From Bacteroidota bacterium (GTDB lineage: Bacteria; Bacteroidota; Bacteroidia; CAILMK01), in assembly GCA_013287095.1 (NCBI GenBank), contig JABDEJ010000030.1:1-25449 (forward strand): DNA of 25,449 bases, written 5' to 3'. The position numbers were made by a program, and so were the translations under genes. This document shows, in pieces, positions 7,159 through 14,454 of this stretch (position 1 is its first letter; the number at the start of each line of letters is the position of its first letter). The notes beneath the pieces were generated by a model, which made no database searches, was not told the origin of the DNA, and was given only the letters and a program-made list of their open reading frames with translations.

Positions 7159-7179
7159 ATTCCTGATTCCTGACTCCTG
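7159..7179. repeat. 7-bp micro-repeat ATTCCTG x3
   Basis: ATTCCTG (7159-7165), ATTCCTG (7166-7172), ACTCCTG (7173-7179) in the short gap between the cytochrome and YceI genes. Confidence 0.75.
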
Positions 7180-7183
7180 AAAA

Positions 7184-7582
7184 TTAATTATTCTTATACC
7201 CCTGGTCTATCCACGTTTTTATCGTTGCAATATCACAAGGCGACAGACTTGCAGCATTTTTCGGCATGTGGGAAACATCACTGATGTTCGGGTCCGCGAT
7301 ATTGCCATACAAAATATCACCGCTTGCCGGAGATGCATATAGAGAATCGAAGCTATATGCATCAAGCCTATATCCTTGTCCTGAAGAAAAAGCATTTGCT
7401 TGAGAATGACATAAATAGCAGTTTGCTGCCAGAATTGGCTCAACATCCTTGGAAAAACTCACAGTTCCGGTGACGCATGGATATGCATCCTGGGCATTTT
7501 GGTAGAGACAACTGCTTGTGGACATGATCAATGCTGCACAAAGCAACCCGAATATAAATCTTACCATATTTTTCATAACCAT
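7184..7582 (-). CDS. Mono-haem c-type cytochrome lipoprotein (copy 1)
   Basis: 132 residues. The N-terminal hydrophobic segment ends in a lipobox (MSTSSC, Cys25), so the protein is probably a lipoprotein. A single haem c site CYLCH (Cys55, Cys58, His59) follows the typical VSFSKDVEPILAANC lead-in, and a candidate distal Met lies in SDVSHMPK. The C-terminal helix LSPCDIATIKTWIDQGYKNN is the usual end of the planctomycete-type small cytochrome domain (PSCyt1-like). Start: the ATG at 7580-7582; a second ATG two codons in is equally possible. It is paralogous to the gene at 7685-8083 (same lipobox, haem-site and C-terminal layout) and precedes yceI. Confidence 0.85.
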   Translation of the reverse strand: MVMKNMVRFIFGLLCAALIMSTSSCLYQNAQDAYPCVTGTVSFSKDVEPILAANCYLCHSQANAFSSGQGYRLDAYSFDSLYASPASGDILYGNIADPNISDVSHMPKNAASLSPCDIATIKTWIDQGYKNN

Positions 7583-7684
7583 AGTTACGTGTAAAGGTGT
7601 TCTTTAGATGGTTCATTAAATATTTGCAAGTCTAAGTAAAAGATTTGGATATTTATTAAGATCATAGCAAGCATTAATGCATCA

Positions 7685-8083
7685 TCAATTGTCTTTGTAC
7701 CCCTGGTCAAGCCATGCTTTTATTTTGAGTATTTCGCATGGACTGACATCCGGGTACCCCCCTGGCATGTGATTAATTGTGCCATCAGGAGCTGTTATAT
7801 CTCTGTATATTATATCATCCGGAACCCCATTTTTTAACAGATTGGCATATCCTTCAAGCACGATGCCATTGCCGGTAGAATTAGAATCGGTTCCATGGCA
7901 TGTGTAACAATGATTTTCTCTTATTATTGGCTCGATATCATTGGTATAACTCATATTAGCAGTTTTGCAACCGCTGGTATCAATGGGATAGACGTCCGTT
8001 GCATTTTTATATGTGCAATTACTTAAAGATAAGATCACTAACCATAGCGATAAAAAAATTATGGACATTAAAATGCTTTTCAT
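7685..8083 (-). CDS. Mono-haem c-type cytochrome lipoprotein (copy 2)
   Basis: 132 residues, with the same plan as the gene at 7184-7582: hydrophobic leader with lipobox LSNC (Cys23), haem site CYTCH (Cys59, Cys62, His63) after YTNDIEPIIRENH, a Met in INHMPGG as likely axial ligand, and the C-terminal VSPCEILKIKAWLDQGYKDN helix. Both copies also share the N-x-T/A-x-D-x-Y-P segment just after the lipid anchor. It is first in the minus-strand cluster, 102 bases upstream of its paralogue and divergent from the OB-fold gene. Probably an electron carrier at the periplasmic face of a membrane; its redox partner is unknown. Confidence 0.85.
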   Translation of the reverse strand: MKSILMSIIFLSLWLVILSLSNCTYKNATDVYPIDTSGCKTANMSYTNDIEPIIRENHCYTCHGTDSNSTGNGIVLEGYANLLKNGVPDDIIYRDITAPDGTINHMPGGYPDVSPCEILKIKAWLDQGYKDN

Positions 8084-8164
8084 TGGTTGGTTTTCTGATT
8101 CTCTTTACGTGCTGAACTTGTTTTTAGTGGGTTTGGAGAATGAGGATGGTATATGAAAAAACAA

Positions 8165-8172
8165 TAAATTTG
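8165..8172 (+). promoter_or_regulatory. Candidate Bacteroidota -7 box (TAAATTTG)
   Basis: TAAATTTG matches the phylum's TAnnTTTG -7 consensus 33 bases before the ATG at 8206. No well-spaced -33 TTG is visible. If real, the upstream in-frame ATG at 8140 would not be transcribed, supporting the start at 8206. Confidence 0.35.
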
Positions 8173-8205
8173 CCCTTTGGCTCAGAACGTTTAAATGCCT
8201 ATCAG

Positions 8206-8646
8206 ATGAAAAAGAGATATGTTGTCCTAATTATTCTTGCATTGGCGGCCATTATTGGACTAATTATTGGCTTGCGTCTCTATTACAAGCAACCTGCTAA
8301 TACTGCTGACCTTAAAGCTAATGCCACTGTCAGCATCGATAAAATAACTTCAGACTTTAAAACGGACTCTGCAATGGCAAGAAAAAAATACAACAATGAT
8401 GTGATCATGATGACCGGAACGGTTGACAAAACCGAAAAAGACCAGGCTGGGCATATATATGTAGATTTTGTGGCTAACAATGTAAAAGTGCAGTGCCTTG
8501 TACAGGATGATGCAAAATCCGATTGCGAAAATATTAAATCAGGACAAGGGGTGAACCTGAAAGGAAAATTTACGGGATACACATTTGACGATATGATTGA
8601 CCCGCAACCACAGCTTCAATTCAATGATTGTATTATAATCAAATAG
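8206..8646 (+). CDS. Membrane-anchored OB-fold-like protein (tRNA_anti-like)
   Basis: 146 residues from the ATG at 8206. This start puts MKKRYVVLIILALAAIIGLI at the N-terminus as a membrane anchor; the longer frame from 8140 adds 22 unlikely residues. After a helical linker (ISDFKTDSAMARKKYN-like) comes a five-strand pattern typical of the small exported OB-fold proteins of Bacteroidota: DVIMMTGTVDKTEK, HIYVDFVANNVKVQCLVQ, a helix-turn with GQGVNLKGKFTGYTFD, and a last strand LQFNDCIIIK. The domain would face the periplasm. OB folds of this type bind ligands or partner proteins, not necessarily nucleic acid. It is 27 bases ahead of the TerB-like gene and divergent from the cytochrome genes. 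Confidence 0.7.
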   Translation: MKKRYVVLIILALAAIIGLIIGLRLYYKQPANTADLKANATVSIDKITSDFKTDSAMARKKYNNDVIMMTGTVDKTEKDQAGHIYVDFVANNVKVQCLVQDDAKSDCENIKSGQGVNLKGKFTGYTFDDMIDPQPQLQFNDCIIIK

Positions 8647-8673
8647 TTATTAAAATAAAACCAAGAATAAACC

Positions 8674-9057
8674 ATGAATCTGGCACAATCAGGATATCAC
8701 ATGCTCATGATCCTTTCCGTTGTTGATGGAAAATACCAGGTAGCAGAAGGGAAGGTTATTGTAAACTACCTCACTAAAAATTACGAATCAGAAATAGATA
8801 TTGATAAAGAAAATCTGGCCATTCTTGCAGTCCCGAATGACATGCTGCCGGAGCATTTTAAAAATGTGGCGGATGATTTTCTTAAACATTCTACCGAAGA
8901 GCAGCGGATCGATTTTATGGCTTTTGCTTACAGACTTATCCAGGCAGATGGTAAAGTAGATCATGATGAAAATAAGATATTAACATCACTTTCTCATTTC
9001 TGGCATATAGATATTAAGCCATTGCTTGATGAAGAAAAGATAACCGCAAGTAAATAA
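8674..9057 (+). CDS. TerB-like cytoplasmic protein
   Basis: 127 residues, all helical and acidic, no signal. Two similar halves carry the TerB-type pattern of a helix ending in V-D-G-K or A-D-G-K followed by an acidic helix: SVVDGKYQVAEGKVIVNYL near residue 20 and IQADGKVDHDENKILTSLSHF near residue 90. The second has the D-G-x-x-D-x-x-E metal-binding look of TerB. The middle contains EEQRIDFMAFAYRLI. TerB domains occur in tellurite-resistance clusters but also in many stress-related contexts. No other ter gene is present here, so tellurite resistance should not be assumed. Confidence 0.75.
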   Translation: MNLAQSGYHMLMILSVVDGKYQVAEGKVIVNYLTKNYESEIDIDKENLAILAVPNDMLPEHFKNVADDFLKHSTEEQRIDFMAFAYRLIQADGKVDHDENKILTSLSHFWHIDIKPLLDEEKITASK

Positions 9058-9190
9058 AGGTTTTCAGGCATTAATCCGGCAATTGGAATAAGGCGCAGTA
9101 TTATTGTAAATTCGTGCCGGTTATGGTTGTACAAAATATTATCCGCCTTCCATTGGTTTTGGACTTTGCAACACAGTCAGAGGGAATTCC

Positions 9191-9221
9191 CAAATTTTCA
9201 AATTTTCAAATTTTCAAATTT
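9191..9221. repeat. 8-bp tandem repeat (CAAATTTT)x4 before mutL
   Basis: CAAATTTT at 9191, 9199 and 9207, then CAAATTT at 9215-9221. The array ends 8 bases before the mutL start codon, inside the expected untranslated leader. Confidence 0.9.
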
Positions 9222-9229
9222 CTCCCCTC

Positions 9230-11041
9230 ATGCCTGACATCATAAAACTCCTTCCGGAAAACATTGCTAATCAAATTGCCGCGGGTGAGGTAGTGCAAAG
9301 GCCTGCTTCTGTGGTAAAAGAGTTGCTGGAAAATTCTGTAGATGCTGGCAGCACCAATATTCAACTTATTGTAAAAAATGCAGGGAAAACGCTTGTGCAG
9401 GTAGTTGATAACGGTTGTGGCATGAGCGAAACTGATGCACGGATGAGTTTTGAACGGCACGCTACCTCAAAAATCCAAAACCTTGGTGATCTGTACCAGA
9501 TACACACTCTCGGGTTTAGGGGTGAAGCCCTGGCTTCTATAGCAGCCGTTGCGGAGGTTGAACTGAGAACCAAGAGAACTATTGATGAAACAGGGACAAG
9601 CATTATTGCCGATAACAGCGAGATCGTAAAACAAGAAGCCTGTTCATCATCTGACGGCACTTCCATTTCTGTAAAAAACCTTTTTTACAATGTACCTGCC
9701 CGGAAAAATTTCCTAAAATCCAATTCAATTGAACTAAGGCATATCAACGATGAATTTATTCGGGTAGCGCTTGCCAATCCCGGAATTCATTTTACCATGT
9801 TCAATGAAAATGAGGAGGTGTATCACCTGCGTCCGGGAAACCTGCACCAGCGCATCGTGAGTCTTTTTGGCAGAAAGTATGATGAGATACTTGTACCAAT
9901 TGATGAGAAGACTGATATCATTACAATCAGAGGATTTATAGGAAAGCCGGATGCTGCCCGTAAAGTAAGGGGTGACCAGTATTTCTTTGCGAATAACCGT
10001 TTCATCAAAAACGCATATCTGAACCATGCCGTGAGCGGGGCTTATGAGGAGTTGCTGGCATCCGATGCGTACCCATTTTATGCCATATTTATGGAGCTTG
10101 ATCCTTCAAGGATCGATATCAATGTGCATCCCACCAAAACCGAGATCAAATTTGAGGATGAGAAAATGATCTATGCCATTATGCGTTCATCTGTAAGGAA
10201 ATCTCTTAATCAATACCATATAGCGCCCGGATTGAGTTTTGAGGATGAAATGAGCATTCGTATTCAGGAGCCGGGTTTTCAAAATCGGGAATCGTTAAAA
10301 ACATCTTCTCCATCAATTAGTTTCAGCCAGGCTTCTACAGGTGATTTTTTGAAAAATACCCAAAAGGCAAGTCCGGAGCAATGGAGTGAACTATATAAAA
10401 TCCTTGAAAATGCCGAAACATCTACTCCCGAAAAGTCTCAGGATATTGAAGAACTGGAAGGCATGGATGAGACGGAACAGAAACCTGTCATACAACTGCA
10501 TTTAAGATATATCGTCACATCCATCCGGTCAGGGATGATGGTTGTGCATCAACAGCTTGCGCATGAGCGGATTTTATATGAAAGATATCTTGAAGCTATC
10601 GACTCACCGGGAAATTATAGTCAGAAGCTGCTCTTTCCTGAAGTTTTGGAACTCAGTCCAGGAGATTATGCCTTAGTGGTCGAAATTCAACCAGAAATAA
10701 GCAGCCTCGGATTTGAACTGGAGCCTTTTGGCAAAAATGCCTTTATGATAAATGGCATTCCTGCTGATCTGCCTGATTCCGGTTCAAAGAATATCATTGA
10801 AAAGATCATCGAAGATTATAAAAACACTGCGGGTGCAGAAAAATACAGCAAAAGTGAAAAACTGGCGCTTGCTTTTGCCAAAAATACCGCTGTGAAAATT
10901 GGCAGGCCTCTTGCATACAATGAAATGACCCGCTTGATTGATGAATTATTTGCCTGCAAAACACCCTATTTCAGCCCCGAAGGCCGGCCGGCATTAATTA
11001 CGATTTCATCAGACGAGCTGGATAAAAAATTTAGAAAGTAA
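9230..11041 (+). CDS. mutL: DNA mismatch repair protein MutL
   Basis: 603 residues, usual length. The N-terminal GHKL ATPase is complete: IANQIAAGEVVQRPASVVKE (residues 12-31), DNGCGM (60-65), FERHATSKI (74-82) and TLGFRGEALASI (93-104), followed by the S5-like domain with INVHPTKTEIKF. A variable linker leads to the C-terminal dimerisation domain from about residue 425. That domain looks endonuclease-deficient: DQHA-x2-E-x4-E is here HQQLAHERILYE (440-451), the Cys-containing metal motif is AKNTAVKIG (550-558), and CPHGRP is SPEGRP (582-587). The protein couples mismatch recognition by MutS to strand removal. The start is fixed by the canonical MPDIIKLLPENIAN. An 8-bp tandem repeat sits just upstream, and the rhomboid gene follows after 4 bases. 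Confidence 0.98.
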   Translation: MPDIIKLLPENIANQIAAGEVVQRPASVVKELLENSVDAGSTNIQLIVKNAGKTLVQVVDNGCGMSETDARMSFERHATSKIQNLGDLYQIHTLGFRGEALASIAAVAEVELRTKRTIDETGTSIIADNSEIVKQEACSSSDGTSISVKNLFYNVPARKNFLKSNSIELRHINDEFIRVALANPGIHFTMFNENEEVYHLRPGNLHQRIVSLFGRKYDEILVPIDEKTDIITIRGFIGKPDAARKVRGDQYFFANNRFIKNAYLNHAVSGAYEELLASDAYPFYAIFMELDPSRIDINVHPTKTEIKFEDEKMIYAIMRSSVRKSLNQYHIAPGLSFEDEMSIRIQEPGFQNRESLKTSSPSISFSQASTGDFLKNTQKASPEQWSELYKILENAETSTPEKSQDIEELEGMDETEQKPVIQLHLRYIVTSIRSGMMVVHQQLAHERILYERYLEAIDSPGNYSQKLLFPEVLELSPGDYALVVEIQPEISSLGFELEPFGKNAFMINGIPADLPDSGSKNIIEKIIEDYKNTAGAEKYSKSEKLALAFAKNTAVKIGRPLAYNEMTRLIDELFACKTPYFSPEGRPALITISSDELDKKFRK

Positions 11042-11045
11042 AAAA

Positions 11046-11702
11046 ATGCAACTATCATCCGGAAGAGGGACGCCACCTGTGGTATTGAACCTCATTATTG
11101 TTAACGTCATTGTGTATCTGCTTACCAATATCCTTTGGCCGAATCTTATCGTCTACTTTGAGCTTTTTTACCCGATTCCAAACGCCCCGGCAGCTCCCTA
11201 TCGTTTTGAACCATACCAGTTGGTTACCTATATGTTCGGGCATGGCGGGTTCTGGCACATTGCATTCAATATGTTCGCCTTGTGGATGTTCGGCTCCCAG
11301 ATTGAAATGGTTTGGGGAGGCAAAAAATTCCTGATGTTTTATCTTGCATGTGGACTCGGAGCAGCTGGCTTCAATTTTTTGGTAAACTACTTGAAGTTAC
11401 AAGGCGGTGAGGCTGTTCTTTCCGAGATGGGTCCAATGCTTGGGGCGTCCGGTGCCATATTTGGTATCCTGGCCGCATTTGGAATGTTGTTCCCGAATCA
11501 AATGCTCATGATGCTCTTTCCTCCTATCCCCATGAAAGCAAAATACTTTGTACTCCTCTATGCAGGGCTTGAGCTCTTTAGTGGCATCTCGGCAAATCCG
11601 GGTGACAATGTGGCACATTTTGCACACCTGGGAGGTGGGCTAACAGGATTGATCACGCTGCTCTACTGGAAATCCAGGGGAGAGCTTTGGAAGCAAGGAT
11701 AA
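11046..11702 (+). CDS. Rhomboid family intramembrane serine protease
   Basis: 218 residues with about six membrane segments. The catalytic serine motif GASGAIFG (Ser136) is in the fourth segment, and the catalytic histidine is probably His191 in VAHFAHLGGG of the last. The typical HIAFNMFALWMFG signature and a WGGKKFLMFY loop are present. Rhomboids cut transmembrane segments of other proteins within the membrane; the substrate is unknown. The start lies 4 bases after the mutL stop, so the two are transcribed together. A mutL-rhomboid pair is, to my knowledge, common in this phylum and does not by itself imply a role in repair. Confidence 0.95.
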   Translation: MQLSSGRGTPPVVLNLIIVNVIVYLLTNILWPNLIVYFELFYPIPNAPAAPYRFEPYQLVTYMFGHGGFWHIAFNMFALWMFGSQIEMVWGGKKFLMFYLACGLGAAGFNFLVNYLKLQGGEAVLSEMGPMLGASGAIFGILAAFGMLFPNQMLMMLFPPIPMKAKYFVLLYAGLELFSGISANPGDNVAHFAHLGGGLTGLITLLYWKSRGELWKQG

Positions 11703-11759
11703 AAAGAGTGAAGGGGGGAGAGTGGTGGGCGAAAGGCTCAATTTGATTTAATCCAGACC

Positions 11760-12176
11760 TCATGAAAGCATGGTCAAAATTGCCATTGGGTTATAAACAG
11801 GCACATCACTATTTTTGAAATCCTTTTCATTGCGGGTTACTATCGCTTCAATATCACTGTGTGATAGTGCGCAGTAGTTCAGAACAGCATTGTCAAAATC
11901 ATTAAATGCTGAGTTTATGGCTTCCTGAACAATTAAGTTATCAACCTCTAATAATTCAATAAATACAAAAAGGTCTTTAAGCAGTTCAATGGTTTTGCCA
12001 TGAGATTTTGATTCCCGCACAAAATGATAGATATTGCTCACAGAAAACGTTGATGCATATAATTTTACAGAGTGTTCAGCTGCTTTTTCGAATAATTCGG
12101 CTGCCGGTTCTGAAAATGGCTTTCTGTCAATGAGCAGATCTAAAAGGATATTTGTGTCCACAAGTAAATGCTTCAT
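11760..12176 (-). CDS. PIN-domain ribonuclease toxin (VapC-like)
   Basis: 138 residues, one PIN domain. It begins MKHLLVDTNILLDLL, with the first catalytic acid at Asp7. Helices with SEPAAELFEKA follow, then SAFNDFDNAVLNYCA (Asp93 and Asp95 as central acids), and the closing strand AIVTRNEKDFKNSDVPVYNP. PIN toxins cut RNA using a Mg2+ held by these acids. The gene lies 10 bases downstream of a ribbon-helix-helix gene, the normal antitoxin-toxin order. All expected acidic residues appear present, so the toxin is probably active. Confidence 0.9.
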   Translation of the reverse strand: MKHLLVDTNILLDLLIDRKPFSEPAAELFEKAAEHSVKLYASTFSVSNIYHFVRESKSHGKTIELLKDLFVFIELLEVDNLIVQEAINSAFNDFDNAVLNYCALSHSDIEAIVTRNEKDFKNSDVPVYNPMAILTMLS

Positions 12177-12186
12177 AATATCAACT

Positions 12187-12411
12187 TTAGCGGATCATTT
12201 TGCGTAAGCCAGTATCATTATCGGACACTTTAACGGCACCCTTCAGCTTAATTATTTTTTTGGATATTTTGGATTTATCCATTTCCTCCCTTGTGGCCGC
12301 ACGAAGGAAATTTTCAATAAGCGACGACAGGCTCCTTCCCTGTTTTTTGGCATAGTTTTTAGACTTTGAAATGAGGTCCTCCTCAATAGTAATGGTCAGA
12401 TTAACGTGCAT
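12187..12411 (-). CDS. Ribbon-helix-helix antitoxin (DUF6364-like)
   Basis: 74 residues. The N-terminal half is a ribbon-helix-helix DNA-binding fold: strand MHVNLTITIEEDLI, first helix ISKSKNYAKKQG, second helix SLSSLIENFLRAATREE. The basic C-terminal tail (KISKKIIKLKGAVKV) is the likely toxin-binding part. Such antitoxins neutralise the toxin and repress their own promoter. A TAAGTTTG box on the minus strand at 12500-12507, overlapping the stop of the upstream lipoprotein gene, could be its promoter, but no good -33 element is spaced from it. Confidence 0.88.
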   Translation of the reverse strand: MHVNLTITIEEDLISKSKNYAKKQGRSLSSLIENFLRAATREEMDKSKISKKIIKLKGAVKVSDNDTGLRKMIR

Positions 12412-12504
12412 GGTTTAGTTTATTAATTATTTGAGTGAATAAATTGGGTTTCAACATAAAATTCAGGTTTTTACTCATGCAAAAGAATCGTACCGTCGCC
12501 AAAC

Positions 12505-13068
12505 TTAGTCAGCAACCGCCCTTCCTATAAGCCAAAGAATAAAAAACAAAATAGCCGCGGCGAGCAAAATAATACCTATTACCCATAATAATGCCGCCAG
12601 AGCATGAAATCCAAAATATGCAAGAACTATACCAGCGATGAGACATAATACAGCCAAACCTAGAAAACCTCCTGTGTCGAAGGTCCGGGAATATGCAAAA
12701 ACATGCTCATTTGAAAATGTATTCTTGATGGAAGCAGTCTGATTTTGAATAGCTTTCCCGAATCTTTGAGCTACTTTTTTCGCGTTTGTCCTATTTATTC
12801 TTCCTGTATATTTTGGCTTTTCAATTTTTTTATTCATCTCTGGTAGGATGAGAGAAGCCTGTGCTGAAACAGGGGAAACAGGAGCTTTTTTTACATCGGA
12901 GTTTTGTTGTGAAGTTACCGATCTTGTATTGTCGACAGTTAAAGTCTGGGCGTAGTCCAATTTTTTTAAGCCTGCAATTGAACTTATCTGTCTGCTACAG
13001 GAACACAGAATTGACATTGCGATTGCGGTAATACATGCCACAATGAATTGGTATTGGCTTGGCATCAT
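12505..13068 (-). CDS. Putative lipoprotein with two C-terminal membrane segments, unknown function
   Basis: 187 residues. The hydrophobic leader ends in a lipobox-like SILCSC (Cys24 or nearby), then a Ser/Thr/Gln-rich disordered stretch, a basic segment (KPKYTGRINRTNAKKVAQRFGKA), and two closely spaced hydrophobic segments at the C-terminus (GFLGLAVLCLIAGIVLAYFG and LLWVIGIILLAAAILFFILW) ending GRAVAD. A lipid anchor plus two membrane segments is an unusual combination. Either the leader is a third membrane segment or the protein is held in the inner membrane at both ends. Two adjacent starts are possible (13068 or 13065). Family not recognised. It is a single gene between the toxin-antitoxin pair and the thioredoxin operon. 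Confidence 0.7.
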   Translation of the reverse strand: MMPSQYQFIVACITAIAMSILCSCSRQISSIAGLKKLDYAQTLTVDNTRSVTSQQNSDVKKAPVSPVSAQASLILPEMNKKIEKPKYTGRINRTNAKKVAQRFGKAIQNQTASIKNTFSNEHVFAYSRTFDTGGFLGLAVLCLIAGIVLAYFGFHALAALLWVIGIILLAAAILFFILWLIGRAVAD

Positions 13069-13135
13069 TTTTATGCATTAAGGTTTGAGCAAAAACGTAA
13101 CAATTAAACCAATTGTTTAAAAATGTTTGGATAAA

Positions 13136-13168
13136 AAACACCATTTTTCGTGTAAGTAAGTGGTGTTT
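13136..13168 (-). terminator. Intrinsic terminator of the thioredoxin operon
   Basis: Read on the minus strand, AAACACCA and TGGTGTTT pair over 8 bp around a 17-base loop and are followed by a T-run (plus-strand A-run at 13133-13138). It lies about 90 bases after the stop of the gene ending at 13260. Confidence 0.65.
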
Positions 13169-13206
13169 CAGAGAGTTATAGACCTGATTTTTTTGGACAA
13201 AATCAA

Positions 13207-13225
13207 GGCATCATATTTTGATGCC
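13207..13225 (-). other. Small hairpin between the thioredoxin gene and its terminator
   Basis: GGCATCA (13207-13213) and TGATGCC (13219-13225) form a perfect 7-bp stem with a 5-base loop. On the minus strand it is followed by TTGATTTTG, a weak T-tract. It may be a first, weaker terminator or a 3' stabilising structure. Confidence 0.5.
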
Positions 13226-13259
13226 GCCTAAAAGCTAATGGTGGCCAATCCGGTTAAAC

Positions 13260-14450
13260 TTATTTAGTAGAACTCGCCATGTCTTTCTCGATCTTATCTA
13301 GTAGTTCCTGGGTGGACGCGTAATCGAGTTTTTCTTTTTTGGCGAGTTCTATTGATTCTTTGGCGGCGGCTTCCGCTTCTTTATACCTTTTTAATTTATA
13401 CAATACATTAGCCCAGGTATCGCTGTTGCCGTAGTTTTTATCCAGTTTCATGGATTTATTGATGTAATCAAGGGCTTTGTTTAGCACCATTTCATCGTTG
13501 CTATTAGATACCATTTCCCAGGCAACACTATTATATATCTCCTGGTTATCACCATATTTACCAAGGAAATCATCCGCGTAATTCACATAATCTGTCCATT
13601 GATCTGTCTTGCGGTAAAACCTTAAGGAATTTGTCCCTGCTGAAACATTGATTTGTTTGTCTGTACAGGATTTTAGAAAATTGGTGGCAATTGCAAACAA
13701 TCCATAATCTTTTGTATCCGCAGCGATCCGGATTTCAGTGGCAGCTTTTCCATACAATGCATTGTTGACCGCCTCGTCACCGTATTTGTCGGCAAATTGT
13801 TTTTTGTCACCTGCAATAAAATGAAATACAGGGGATTGAAGATTTGTTTCATAATTTGAAAACACATCCCAATTGGGTTGATCAATAATCTGATATTCAG
13901 GGATTTCATTCCAGTAAACTGACAAAGCTTTTTCACATAAAGTATTATCAATACCGGATGTGATCGACATCAGTTGTTTCAGCATTGCCGTGTCTTTATC
14001 TCCTTTGTTAAAACGCTCTGTAAGACCATGAAGGTTACGTACAGGGTCAATGGCTATTTTACCATCGTCTATAAAGTTTTCTGAAGGTTTTGAGCCAAGT
14101 GTCCGGTGTTCCACGCTTTCGTCTGCATCCAGAAAAAGATAAGTTGGATATGATTTGACCCCAAAAGTCTTGGCAATATCAAGTCCTTCTCCTTTTTCCA
14201 TGTCCATCTTGCAGCAGATAAAATTGGCATTGTAAAAATCTCCTACATCCTGCCTTGGAAACACATCCCGCGCCATCCTGTTGCATGGGCCACACCAGGT
14301 TGTGAAGCAATCCATAAAGATTAGTTTGTGCTGCTTTTTTGCTTCTGCTTTGGCTTCAGCAAAAGTCCCGTGAAAGAAAACTATCCCATCTGCACGGGAA
14401 TATAAATTGAGGCTAAAGAGAATAATGACAGAGAATAATATACGTTTCAT
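13260..14450 (-). CDS. Exported thioredoxin-fold protein with helical C-terminal repeats
   Basis: 396 residues: signal peptide (ILFSVIILFSLNLYSRA), then a thioredoxin domain with the active site TWCGPC (Cys53, Cys56) and the cis-proline loop SYPTYLF (Pro102), then about 270 residues of helical repeats. The last repeats (NSVAWEMVSNSNDEMVLNKAL, KSMKLDKNYGNSDTWANVLYKL, YKEAEAAAKESIEL) are clear TPR units. It should act in the periplasm as a disulfide reductase or isomerase, with the repeats holding a partner. The upstream exported gene ends 4 bases before this start, so the two form an operon. Similar thioredoxin-TPR proteins are common in Bacteroidota, and their substrates are mostly unknown. 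Confidence 0.9.
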   Translation of the reverse strand: MKRILFSVIILFSLNLYSRADGIVFFHGTFAEAKAEAKKQHKLIFMDCFTTWCGPCNRMARDVFPRQDVGDFYNANFICCKMDMEKGEGLDIAKTFGVKSYPTYLFLDADESVEHRTLGSKPSENFIDDGKIAIDPVRNLHGLTERFNKGDKDTAMLKQLMSITSGIDNTLCEKALSVYWNEIPEYQIIDQPNWDVFSNYETNLQSPVFHFIAGDKKQFADKYGDEAVNNALYGKAATEIRIAADTKDYGLFAIATNFLKSCTDKQINVSAGTNSLRFYRKTDQWTDYVNYADDFLGKYGDNQEIYNSVAWEMVSNSNDEMVLNKALDYINKSMKLDKNYGNSDTWANVLYKLKRYKEAEAAAKESIELAKKEKLDYASTQELLDKIEKDMASSTK

Positions 14451-14454
14451 TGAG

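Noticed and set aside
8674..9057. Tellurite-resistance locus
   Set aside because: Only a TerB-like domain is present. No terC, terD, terZ or other partner is nearby, so the resistance label would be unsupported.
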